Below are positions 56,653 through 64,000 of a stretch of 64,000 nucleotides of DNA, piece after piece. The notes under the pieces are model-generated. The model did not search any database. It was not told where the DNA came from and was given only the letters and a program-made list of their open reading frames with translations. Origin of the DNA: Achromobacter spanius. GTDB taxonomy: Bacteria; Pseudomonadota; Gammaproteobacteria; Burkholderiales; Burkholderiaceae_B. Position 1 is the stretch's first letter, and every line of letters starts with the position of its first letter. The stretch covers positions 5,146,001 to 5,210,000 of the forward strand of contig NZ_CP034689.1 of assembly GCF_003994415.1 (NCBI RefSeq), written 5' to 3'. The position numbers were made by a program, and so were the translations under genes.

Positions 56653-57384
56653 CTACTTGATCTGCGTAATTTCAACGGCTGATTTGACGCCACCCTGATC
56701 GATGTCTTGCTTCATCACCAGATTCACCGCCGGGCAATACCAATCGGTGACCGTCGTGTTCATGCCGGGAATGGGAATGGTCAGGCCTTGGAACGTGGCC
56801 ATGGTGGGGTCCGAGTTGCGCGTGTACTTGACGGGGTGGCACGACTGGCTGCCCAAGGCCGTGTTCAACGACGTCTTTTGGCCCACGCTTTTTTCGCCGA
56901 TGCGAACCGTGGTGCTGGGCTGGCCGCCCACCGGCGCTTCCTTGCCGATCTTCAGGCGGAACGAAGAACCCGGCAGCTTCTGGCCGGGATTGAGCTTGCC
57001 GTCGTAAGCGAACAGGCCCAGCATGCGCAGGTCGAACTGACCCTCGGACGGCTTCGGCGCTTCGCCCGCGGTGGCGTAGCGCACGAAGGTGGCTTGGCCG
57101 CCCTTCACCGTCATCAGGTAGTCCAGCTTGGACTTGCCCGGTGGCAGGCCGGCGTAGCCGAAGGTAGCCACGCCTTGCACGCGCGCGCGGCAGTTGTCGC
57201 CATTGCTTTTTGTAACTTCGGTGAAGTTCAGGTCCGCGCCCAGGGCCAGGTTGCCCGAACCGGTCAACTGCACCGCACCGCCGTCATGCATGAACTGGGC
57301 GTCGCACACGCCCGCCTGCACCGACGCGGCCGCGCCCAGCGCGCCCACGCACAACATCAAGGATGCGATTTTTTGCATCGTCAC
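56653..57384 (-). CDS. Secreted hypothetical protein
   Basis: A 243-residue exported protein with signal peptide M-Q-K-I-A-S-L-M-L-C-V-G-A-L-G-A-A-A-S-V-Q-A and mature start G-V-C-D-A-Q-F. Cysteines (G-V-C, D-N-C-R, S-Q-S-C-H, W-Y-C-P) could form two disulfides. The rest is beta-rich with P-G-Q-K-L-P-G-S-S-F-R-L-K-I-G. I do not recognise a family. It stands alone, followed by an 8-bp hairpin (56617-56635), and its start at 57384 lies next to the nasA end (57441). Confidence 0.75.
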   Translation of the reverse strand: MTMQKIASLMLCVGALGAAASVQAGVCDAQFMHDGGAVQLTGSGNLALGADLNFTEVTKSNGDNCRARVQGVATFGYAGLPPGKSKLDYLMTVKGGQATFVRYATAGEAPKPSEGQFDLRMLGLFAYDGKLNPGQKLPGSSFRLKIGKEAPVGGQPSTTVRIGEKSVGQKTSLNTALGSQSCHPVKYTRNSDPTMATFQGLTIPIPGMNTTVTDWYCPAVNLVMKQDIDQGGVKSAVEITQIK

Positions 57385-57440
57385 TAGCCACTCCAGTATT
57401 CAGGACAGGCCGCCCACGGCTGGCGGCGGCTGGCTTGATA

Positions 57441-60209
57441 CTACACCGGTTGCCGTGCCTGACATATGTCCACTCGTGTCGGGGCGCGGGCGATCAACGC
57501 GCGCACTTCCGGTACGCAAGAGCCGCAGCCGGTGCCGCAACCCAAGGTGGATTTCAGCCCGTCCAGATCGCATCCGCGCGCGATGCCCGCCAGGATAGCG
57601 GCCTCGCTCACGCCAACGCACGCGCATACCGTGCGCGAACGCGCCGGCCCGCTAATGCGCCCCGCCAGCAAGGCGGACACGCTGGCGGGTGCCTGGCCGC
57701 CAGCGGCCCAGGACAGCAAGGCGTCCTGCGCCCGCATATCCCCCGTCAGCAGGAAGGCGCGCACGCCGTCCTGCGCAACGGCCACGCGGCGCAGCTTGCC
57801 TTGCACCAGATCATCGAACACCACGTCGGCCTGGCCAAGATCCAGCGACTGCGCCAACTGGTTGATCACATCGACGTCCGGCGCCTGAGCCGCGGCCACG
57901 CGGATCCGCACGCCGCCCGCGCTGGACGGCAACACCACCGCGTAGTCAAAGCGGCGCAGCCAGGGCGCCAGGCGCGCGCGCAAGGCCACGGAATCGCCTT
58001 GCAGCCAGCCTGCCGCCTGCCAGGGCAGAGCGGCGGGTTCGACGGCGACGGCGCTGAACTTCAATTCGGGCTGGCGCGAAAAGGGGTCTGTCGCGGGGCT
58101 GGCCAGCGCGTTCACGCCCAGCCCCGACATATAGGCGCTGCCCCAATGCATGGGCAAGAAGGCGTGCCCGCGTTGCAATCCCTCGTCCGCCTGCACGGGT
58201 AGCACCACACTGCCCCGCCGCGAACGCAGCCGCGCCAGGGTGCCCGGCGCCAGACCCAGGCGCTGCAAGGTTTCGGGATGCAGCGACAGCCACGGCTCTT
58301 CAACATGCTGCGTCAACACGCGCGCCAACGACGTGCGCGCCATCGTGTGCCAGTGGTCACGCAGGCGGCCGGTGGTAAGCGGCATGGGAAAGTCGGGCGT
58401 CAGCGCGTCGGCGGGCGGTAGATAGCGCACATCGCAAAACCGCGCGCGGCCGTTGGGGGTGGGAAACGCGCCGTCGGCGTAGAGGCGCGTCGTGCCCTGC
58501 CCGGCCCGATAGGGCCACTGCTGCGGGCCATCCCGATCCAGGATGCCGTAGTCCAGCGCGCTGTAATCCAGATCGCGCCCGGCCGTCATGCGGACGTGTT
58601 CCGCGAACACTTCGGCTTCGTCGCGGTACGCAAACCCGGCAGCCTTCTCCGGCGCGATGCGGGCCGCCAGGCGCTGCGCCACCGCCTGGGCCAATCGCCA
58701 ATCCGGTTGCGCGTCACCAGGCGGTGCCACGGCGGCATGCACGCGGCTGACGCGGCGTTCGGAATTGGTGACCGTGCCCGATTTCTCGGGCCAGGTGGCG
58801 GCCGGCAGCACCAGGTCGGCATAGGCCAGCGTCTCGGTGCCGGTAAAGGCCTCTTGCACGATCACGAACTCGGCTTGCTCCAAGGCCGCGCGCACGCGGG
58901 CCTGGTCAGGCAGCGACTGCGCCGGGTTCGTTGCCGCAATCCACAGCACTTTCACACGGCCGTCGAGCACGGCGTCGAAAAGCTCCAGCGCGGTGGCGCC
59001 CGGCGTGTCGGGCAGGCGGTCCACGCCCCACAGCGCCGCGACCTCGGCGCGGTCCTGGGCCACGGCCGGATCGCGGTGGCCCGGCAGCAAGGTCGCCATG
59101 CCACCGGCTTCGCGCCCGCCCATGGCGTTGGGTTGGCCGGTCAGCGAGAACGGCCCCGCGCCCGGTTTGCCGATCTGCCCGGTGGCCAGATGCAGATGGA
59201 TCAGCGCGGCGTTCTTGTCGGTGCCCTGGGTGGATTGGTTCAGGCCCATCGTGTAAAGCGACAGCGCCGCGCCGCCGCTTCCAAACCAGCGCGCGGCCTG
59301 GATGATGTCGGCGGCCGGCACGCCGCAGATTTCCTGCGCCACGGCCGGGGGATACGCCTCCACGGTATTCATCAACGCATCAAAACCGTCGGTGTGGCGC
59401 TCGATGTAAGCCTGGTCGATCCGCCCTTCACGCGCCATGACGTGCAACATGGCATGAAAGAGCGCCACGTCCGTGCCTGGCGCGATGGGCAGGTGCAGGT
59501 CGGCGAACGCCGCCGTATCCGTACGGCGGGGGTCCACCACAATCACTTTCATGCCGGGCCGGCGCGCGCGGGCCGCTTCCAGGCGGCGAAACAGCACGGG
59601 GTGGGCGTACGCCATGTTTGAACCGGCGATCAGCACGGTGTCGGCCAGGTCCAGGTCGTCGTAGCAGGCGGGCGGCGCATCCGCGCCCAAGGTGCGCTTG
59701 TAGCCCGACACCGCGCTGGACATGCACAGCCTGGAATTAGTGTCGATATTGTTGGTGCCGGCCAGCGCGCGCGCCAGCTTGTTGAAGACGGCATAGTCTT
59801 CGGTCAGCAACTGGCCCGACAGGTAAAAACCCACCGCGTCCGGCCCATGCGCAAGAATGGTGTCGGCCAGTTTTTGCGCCGCGATGTCCAGCGCCTGATC
59901 CAGGGCAATGTTCTGGTGCGCCGCACCGCGCGACTCGCGCCATTGCGCCGACAGCACGCGCGCGCCGTCTCGCCGCACCGTGTCGGCCAGGGCCAGGCCC
60001 TTGCTGCACAGCTTGCCATGGTTGGCGGGATGATCTTCATCGCCACGCACCCGCAGCACCGCGCCGTCGCGCACCTGCACGCGCACACCACAGCCCGTGC
60101 CGCAATAGCAGCAGACCGACCGCAGCTCGCGTTCGCCCTCGTGCGCGTGCCCCTCCTTCGCGCCGTCCCCATTCGACAGCGGCGCGATCCTACGCAACGG
60201 CATGTCCAT
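57441..60209 (-). CDS. nasA: Assimilatory nitrate reductase catalytic subunit with C-terminal [2Fe-2S] domain
   Basis: A 922-residue molybdopterin oxidoreductase reducing nitrate to nitrite in the cytoplasm. The N-terminal [4Fe-4S] ligands are C33-x2-C36-x3-C40-x27-C68. Mo-bis-MGD domain stretches N-S-R-L-C-M-S-S-A-V-S-G-Y-K and Q-G-T-D-K-N-A-A-L follow, with a C-terminal dinucleotide-binding part. Residues about 860-910 form a BFD-like [2Fe-2S] domain (C-A-C-V-G-V, then C-G-T-G-C-G-S-C-V-P-E), as in Klebsiella-type NasA. It receives electrons from a flavoprotein, probably the one encoded next door, 3 bases away. Confidence 0.93.
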   Translation of the reverse strand: MDMPLRRIAPLSNGDGAKEGHAHEGERELRSVCCYCGTGCGVRVQVRDGAVLRVRGDEDHPANHGKLCSKGLALADTVRRDGARVLSAQWRESRGAAHQNIALDQALDIAAQKLADTILAHGPDAVGFYLSGQLLTEDYAVFNKLARALAGTNNIDTNSRLCMSSAVSGYKRTLGADAPPACYDDLDLADTVLIAGSNMAYAHPVLFRRLEAARARRPGMKVIVVDPRRTDTAAFADLHLPIAPGTDVALFHAMLHVMAREGRIDQAYIERHTDGFDALMNTVEAYPPAVAQEICGVPAADIIQAARWFGSGGAALSLYTMGLNQSTQGTDKNAALIHLHLATGQIGKPGAGPFSLTGQPNAMGGREAGGMATLLPGHRDPAVAQDRAEVAALWGVDRLPDTPGATALELFDAVLDGRVKVLWIAATNPAQSLPDQARVRAALEQAEFVIVQEAFTGTETLAYADLVLPAATWPEKSGTVTNSERRVSRVHAAVAPPGDAQPDWRLAQAVAQRLAARIAPEKAAGFAYRDEAEVFAEHVRMTAGRDLDYSALDYGILDRDGPQQWPYRAGQGTTRLYADGAFPTPNGRARFCDVRYLPPADALTPDFPMPLTTGRLRDHWHTMARTSLARVLTQHVEEPWLSLHPETLQRLGLAPGTLARLRSRRGSVVLPVQADEGLQRGHAFLPMHWGSAYMSGLGVNALASPATDPFSRQPELKFSAVAVEPAALPWQAAGWLQGDSVALRARLAPWLRRFDYAVVLPSSAGGVRIRVAAAQAPDVDVINQLAQSLDLGQADVVFDDLVQGKLRRVAVAQDGVRAFLLTGDMRAQDALLSWAAGGQAPASVSALLAGRISGPARSRTVCACVGVSEAAILAGIARGCDLDGLKSTLGCGTGCGSCVPEVRALIARAPTRVDICQARQPV

Positions 60210-60212
60210 GGT

Positions 60213-61478
60213 TTATCCGCCTACCGCCGCGTTATCGAACCCATCACCGGCAGGCTCGCCCGCCATCAACTGATCGCGCAGCGCGCCAATGGCCTGCCCT
60301 TCGCGCATCAACCGCACATACCAACTGCTGTCGGCCGTGTCGCCATACAGGCACGCGCCGACCAGCTTGTTGTCGCGAATCACCAGCTTCTTGTAGACAC
60401 CGTCCAGCGCGTCGGCCAACACGATGGTCTCGGTCTGCGCGCCGCCCTTGAAGTCCCCGGCGGAAAACAGGTCGATGCCCGTCACCTTCAATTTCGTGGA
60501 CGTGATGCTGCCTTCGTATCGGCCGATGCCATGCATGGCCAGATGATTGGCCGCCACCTTCGCCTGCTCGAACAAGGGCGCGACCAGGCCATAGGCCGTG
60601 CCACGATGGCTGACGCATTCACCCACCGCGTAGATGCGCGGGTCGTAGGTTTGCAAGGTGTCGGTGACGACGATGCCGCGATCCACCCGCAAGCCGCAGC
60701 TTTCCGCCAGCGCCGTGTTCGGCCGCACGCCCACCGCCATCACCACCAGGTCCGCCGGCACCTCCGAGCCATCATCAAACCGCAGCGCCCGCACCCGTCC
60801 ATCCTCGCCCGCGACGATCTCGCGGGTCTGGCGTTGCAGCAGAAAAGTCAGGCCGCGCGCCTCCAGGCTGCGCCGCAACAGCGCGGCCGCCTCAAAATCC
60901 AACTGGCGGTCCAGCAACCCCGCGCCCAGATGCACGACCGATACCCGCATGCCACGCGCAGCCAGACCATTGGCCGCTTCCAGGCCCAGCAGGCCGCCGC
61001 CGATCACCACCGCGTTGCGATAGCGCGACGACGCCTCGATCATCCGGTTCACATCGTCGATGTCGCGAAAGGCGACCACGCCGTCCATGTCATGACCCGG
61101 CACCGGCAGGATGGTCGGGTTCGACCCCGTGGCCAGCAGCAGGCGGTCATACGCGGCTTCGGTGCCATCGTCGCAATGCACTCGGCGGCGCACCCGGTCC
61201 ACCCGTGTGACCTTGCGGTTGCACAGCAGCCGGATGCCGTGCCGCGCATACCAGGCTTCGTCGTTCAGCACGATGTCCTGCAAGGTCTGTTCGCCGGTCA
61301 GCACGGGCGAGAGCAGGATGCGGTTGTAGTTGGTGTAGGGCTCGGCGCCGATCACCGTGATGTCGTAGAGGCCGGGTGCCTGCGCCAGCAGTTCTTCCAC
61401 CGTGCGGATGCCGGCCATGCCGTTGCCCACCACCACCAGCTTGGGTTTTGCGCCCGGCTTGGATGTCGTCGCGCCCAT
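60213..61478 (-). CDS. NAD(P)/FAD-dependent oxidoreductase, NirB-N-terminal type
   Basis: A 421-residue flavoprotein with two Rossmann motifs: FAD site V-V-V-G-N-G-M-A-G near residue 16 and NAD site V-V-I-G-G-G-L-L-G near residue 160. It matches the N-terminal half of NirB but lacks the BFD and siroheme domains, so it is not itself a nitrite reductase. In the nrtABD-nasA order it most likely passes NADH electrons to the nitrate reductase. A separate nirBD would be needed to take nitrite to ammonia. Confidence 0.88.
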   Translation of the reverse strand: MGATTSKPGAKPKLVVVGNGMAGIRTVEELLAQAPGLYDITVIGAEPYTNYNRILLSPVLTGEQTLQDIVLNDEAWYARHGIRLLCNRKVTRVDRVRRRVHCDDGTEAAYDRLLLATGSNPTILPVPGHDMDGVVAFRDIDDVNRMIEASSRYRNAVVIGGGLLGLEAANGLAARGMRVSVVHLGAGLLDRQLDFEAAALLRRSLEARGLTFLLQRQTREIVAGEDGRVRALRFDDGSEVPADLVVMAVGVRPNTALAESCGLRVDRGIVVTDTLQTYDPRIYAVGECVSHRGTAYGLVAPLFEQAKVAANHLAMHGIGRYEGSITSTKLKVTGIDLFSAGDFKGGAQTETIVLADALDGVYKKLVIRDNKLVGACLYGDTADSSWYVRLMREGQAIGALRDQLMAGEPAGDGFDNAAVGG

Positions 61479-61498
61479 AAGGTCTCCTGTGCGCCCGA

Positions 61499-62371
61499 TC
61501 AGGCAACGGCCCGGACGGCGTCGTCTCGCACTTCCAAGACCTCGGCTTCCCGATCCCGTTCGGCGTTGGCGGCGGCTGGCGACCGTTCGGGGTTGCCATG
61601 GCGGCGATGCAGGAAGTCCACCACCGACGCGCGGCAGGCCAGATACGTGGCGTCATTCGCCAGCCGCACGCGGTCACGCGGGCGCGGCAGGGGCACGGAC
61701 AGAATGTCGCCTATGGTGGCGGCCGGGCCGTTGGTCAGCATGACGATGCGGTCGGACAACAGCACGGCTTCGTCCACGTCGTGCGTGACCATGATGGTGG
61801 TGGTGCGCGTCTTGGCCACGATCTTCAACAGCTCGTCCTGCAGATGCGCGCGCGTCAGCGCATCCAGCGCGCCGAAGGGTTCGTCCATGAGCAGCACGCC
61901 CGGCTCGATGGCCAAGGCGCGCGCGATGCCCACGCGCTGCTTCATGCCGCCCGAAATTTCACGCGGCAGCTTGTTCTGCGCCGGCAGCAGCCCCACCAGT
62001 TCAAGCGCCGCCCGCGTGCGCTGCTCCAGTTGCGGACGCTTTTCCGTGGCGCCGAATACGCGCTCCACCGCCAGGTAAACGTTCTGGAAACACGTCAGCC
62101 AGGGCAGCAAGGAATGGTTCTGAAATACCACCGCACGATCCGGGCCGGGTCCGGTGATCTCGCGCTCGGCACATAGCAGCACGCCACGGGTCGGCCGGGT
62201 CAAGCCGGCAATCAGATTCAACAAGGTCGATTTGCCGCAGCCGGAATGGCCGATCAAGGTAATGAATTCCCCCTGCTCGACTGTCAGGTCGATATCGCGC
62301 AGCGCCACGAAGTCGCCCTTGCGGGTGTGGAAGGTCTGGCCCACGTTTTCGATGCGAACGAATTTCTTCAT
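61499..62371 (-). CDS. nrtD: Nitrate ABC transporter ATP-binding protein NrtD
   Basis: A 290-residue ABC ATPase for nitrate/nitrite uptake. Walker A is G-H-S-G-C-G-K-S-T, the signature S-G-G-M-K-Q-R and Walker B V-L-L-M-D-E-P-F-G-A-L-D. P-G-P-D-R-A-V-V-F-Q-N-H-S-L-L-P-W-L-T is the nitrate/taurine-subfamily Q-loop. The C-terminal 60 residues continue past the core (R-R-H-G-N-P-E-R-S-P). The start at 62371 follows nrtB after 4 bases. Confidence 0.92.
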   Translation of the reverse strand: MKKFVRIENVGQTFHTRKGDFVALRDIDLTVEQGEFITLIGHSGCGKSTLLNLIAGLTRPTRGVLLCAEREITGPGPDRAVVFQNHSLLPWLTCFQNVYLAVERVFGATEKRPQLEQRTRAALELVGLLPAQNKLPREISGGMKQRVGIARALAIEPGVLLMDEPFGALDALTRAHLQDELLKIVAKTRTTTIMVTHDVDEAVLLSDRIVMLTNGPAATIGDILSVPLPRPRDRVRLANDATYLACRASVVDFLHRRHGNPERSPAAANAERDREAEVLEVRDDAVRAVA

Positions 62372-62375
62372 GGCG

Positions 62376-63209
62376 CTATTCCTCGGTGTAGGTGAAGCGG
62401 CGGGCCAGGGCCACCAACAGGGTTTCCAACAGCAAGCCCACAATGCCGATTACAAAAATGGCGATGACGATGTGCTCTACCTTCAGGTTGTTCCATTCAT
62501 CCCACAGCCAGAAGCCGATACCCGTGCCCCCGGTCAGCATTTCGGCCGCCACGATCACCAGCCAGGCGGTGCCGATGGACAGGCGCACGCCCGTCAGCAC
62601 ATAGGGCAGCACGGCGGGCAGCAGCACTTTCGTGGTCAGCTTCCATTCGGACAGGTTCAGCACCCGCGCCACGTTCAGGTAGTCCTGCGGCACGCGCGAC
62701 ACGCCCACCGCGGTGTTGATGATCATCGGCCAGATCGAACAGATGAAAATCGCCCAGATGGCGGCGGGGTTGGCGGCCTTGAACAGCAGCAAGCCCAAGG
62801 GCAGCCAGGCCAGCGGCGACACCGGCCGCAACAGGCTCACGATGGGTGAAAACATGGCGTTGATGGCGGCGTAGCGCCCGATGGCGAAGCCCGCCGGAAT
62901 GCCGATCACCGCCGCCAGGCCAAAGCCGATGGCCACGCGCTCCAACGAGGCCACAAGATTCCAGCCGATGCCCTTGTCGTTGGGGCCGTTGTCATAGAAC
63001 GGGTCGGAAAACAGCGTCACGGCGGCATGCCAGGTGACGCCCGGCGTGGGGATCTCTGGAATCTGCATCGCGATCACCTGCCACATCAGCACAAACAATG
63101 CGAAGCCGGCCACCGGTCCGGCCACGGTTTTCAGCGCGGATTCCAGTTTCTCGCGGCCAGCGGCAACCAGCGCTTCGCCGCGGCCCACAGTCGTTACGGT
63201 AGAAGTCAT
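62376..63209 (-). CDS. nrtB: Nitrate ABC transporter permease NrtB
   Basis: A 277-residue inner-membrane permease with about six helices. Family stretches are A-I-G-F-G-L-A-A-V-I-G-I-P-A-G-F-A-I-G, P-V-S-P-L-A-W-L-P-L-G-L-L-L-F, I-F-I-C-S-I-W-P-M-I-I-N-T-A-V-G-V and the C-terminal G-I-G-F-W-L-W-D-E-W-N-N-L. It works with the NrtA binding protein upstream and NrtD downstream, 30 and 4 bases away. Confidence 0.92.
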   Translation of the reverse strand: MTSTVTTVGRGEALVAAGREKLESALKTVAGPVAGFALFVLMWQVIAMQIPEIPTPGVTWHAAVTLFSDPFYDNGPNDKGIGWNLVASLERVAIGFGLAAVIGIPAGFAIGRYAAINAMFSPIVSLLRPVSPLAWLPLGLLLFKAANPAAIWAIFICSIWPMIINTAVGVSRVPQDYLNVARVLNLSEWKLTTKVLLPAVLPYVLTGVRLSIGTAWLVIVAAEMLTGGTGIGFWLWDEWNNLKVEHIVIAIFVIGIVGLLLETLLVALARRFTYTEE

Positions 63210-63239
63210 AGCAAGCCCTCTTCTGTTGCGGTATTGCGG

Positions 63240-64000
63240 TCAGACCTTGACCTTGAATCCGTCGGCATAGGCCGCCGGGTTGCTGCCGTCCCACTTCACC
63301 CCGTCGATCAGCGTGGACGTGCGCGTTTCGCTGGTGGGCAAGGCCACGCCCGCGGCTTGCGCGGCCTGTTTGTAGAGGTCGATGCGGTTGATCTGCTTGG
63401 CCACCGCCAGATAGTCGGGATGCTCTTTCAAGAGGCCCCACCGTTTGTGCTGCGTCAGGAACCACATGCCGTCGCTCAGGTACGGAAAGTTGGCCGAGCC
63501 GTCGGCGTAGAAGCGCATGGCGTGCTCGTCCGTCCAGGTCTTGCCCAGGCCGTCCTGGTACTTGCCCAGCATGCGGTCCACGATGCCGCTGGCGTCCGTG
63601 TTCACGTAGGATTTGGCGGCGATGGTTTCCGCCGTCTTCTGACGGTTGGCGGGCGAGGCGTCGATCCACTTGCCGGCCTCGAGGATGGCGGCGGTGACGG
63701 CGCGCGCCGTGTTCGGATTACGCGACACGAAATCCGCGCTGGTGCCCAGCACCTTTTCAGGATGGTCCTGCCAGATGTCTTGCGAGGTCACGGCGGTAAA
63801 ACCGATCTTGTCCATGATGGTGCGCGCGCCCCAGGGCTCGCCCACGCAGAAGCCATCCATATTGCCCACGCGCATGTTCGCCACCATCTGGGGCGGCGGC
63901 ACGGTGATGACCTTGGCGTCTTTCATCGGGTTGATGCCATAGGCGGCCAGCCAGTAATACAGCCACATGGCGTGCGTGCCGGTCGGGAAGGTCTGCGCGA
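63240..64000 (-). CDS. nrtA: Nitrate ABC transporter substrate-binding protein NrtA (partial)
   Basis: The C-terminal 252 codons of a nitrate-binding protein of the CmpA/NrtA family; the N-terminus and signal lie beyond the right edge. It reads A-Q-T-F-P-T-G-T-H-A-M-W-L-Y-Y-W-L-A, then P-P-P-Q-M-V-A-N-M-R-V-G-N-M-D-G-F-C-V-G-E-P-W, both NrtA/NasS signatures. It lies 30 bases upstream of nrtB in the same direction and is the first visible gene of the nitrate operon. A NasS-type sensor is an alternative, but gene order favours transport. Confidence 0.9.
   Translation of the reverse strand, partial: AQTFPTGTHAMWLYYWLAAYGINPMKDAKVITVPPPQMVANMRVGNMDGFCVGEPWGARTIMDKIGFTAVTSQDIWQDHPEKVLGTSADFVSRNPNTARAVTAAILEAGKWIDASPANRQKTAETIAAKSYVNTDASGIVDRMLGKYQDGLGKTWTDEHAMRFYADGSANFPYLSDGMWFLTQHKRWGLLKEHPDYLAVAKQINRIDLYKQAAQAAGVALPTSETRTSTLIDGVKWDGSNPAAYADGFKVKV

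Noticed and set aside
59847..62078. A 743-codon open frame antisense to nasA, the flavoprotein and nrtD
   Set aside because: It spans three real genes on the other strand and resembles nothing.

Overview
The window is high-GC, densely coding DNA with gene content typical of the Betaproteobacteria, family Alcaligenaceae (Achromobacter or Bordetella-like). The pointers are two Bug-family solute-binding proteins, an 87-residue IF-1 paralogue, a DUF3141/pta/ackA/fabI cluster, a tkt-gap-pgk block and a yqjD/yqjE/yqjK-like trio. The genus is inferred from gene content; no rRNA or other marker gene is present. No tRNA, rRNA, CRISPR array, prophage or complete insertion sequence was seen.

Layout. 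1-3.9 kb: the end of a peptide-type ABC binding protein, an SMP-30 lactonase, a DAACS symporter, an acidic orphan and a MOSC protein. 3.9-13.4 kb: a C-P lyase locus for phosphonate use, with phnGHIJKLM on the minus strand, and phnF, a second phnM, a DUF1045 2H-phosphoesterase-like gene and phnN on the plus strand. A TCTAGAC-type operator lies in front of each arm, which suggests that PhnF couples them. 13.4-17.9 kb: a LysR regulator divergent from a gamma-glutamyltransferase/Bug/GAF operon. 17.9-20.7 kb: phnCDE phosphonate uptake behind a good Pho-box promoter. Together these could take up phosphonates and release phosphate under phosphate starvation. No phnP is present, and the DUF1045 protein is a candidate for that step.

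20.8-31.8 kb is mixed housekeeping: a GFA protein, IF-1 with a hairpin-rich leader, an M23 peptidase, Mog, a DltD-like acyltransferase followed by an unannotated 41-residue membrane microprotein ending in F-x-Y-x-x-F, a Pit phosphate transporter, a DsbA-family protein, two GSTs, CbpA/CbpM and a DHCW cupin. 32.0-37.5 kb: a four-gene cluster of DUF3141 (PHA-synthase-like, with a histone-like Lys/Ala/Pro tail), phosphotransacetylase, acetate kinase and enoyl-ACP reductase, preceded by a possible PhaR-type palindrome. 37.5-40.5 kb: a SulP transporter and a second Bug protein. A nested inverted-repeat element (REP/MITE-like) sits at 40.54-40.72 kb.

40.7-45.1 kb: pgk, gap and tkt, with a large hairpin between gap and pgk. 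45.3-57.4 kb: RsmE, an orphan barstar, a patatin, malic enzyme MaeB, a GlcE-like FAD protein, an aminotransferase, a lytic transglycosylase, UbiD, the yqj-like trio and a secreted orphan. 57.4-64 kb: assimilatory nitrate uptake and reduction (nrtA partial, nrtB, nrtD, a FAD oxidoreductase, nasA) running off the right edge.

The most notable items are the DltD/microprotein pair, the DUF1045 protein in a C-P lyase operon lacking phnP, the duplicated phnM, the IF-1 leader hairpins and the nested repeat.
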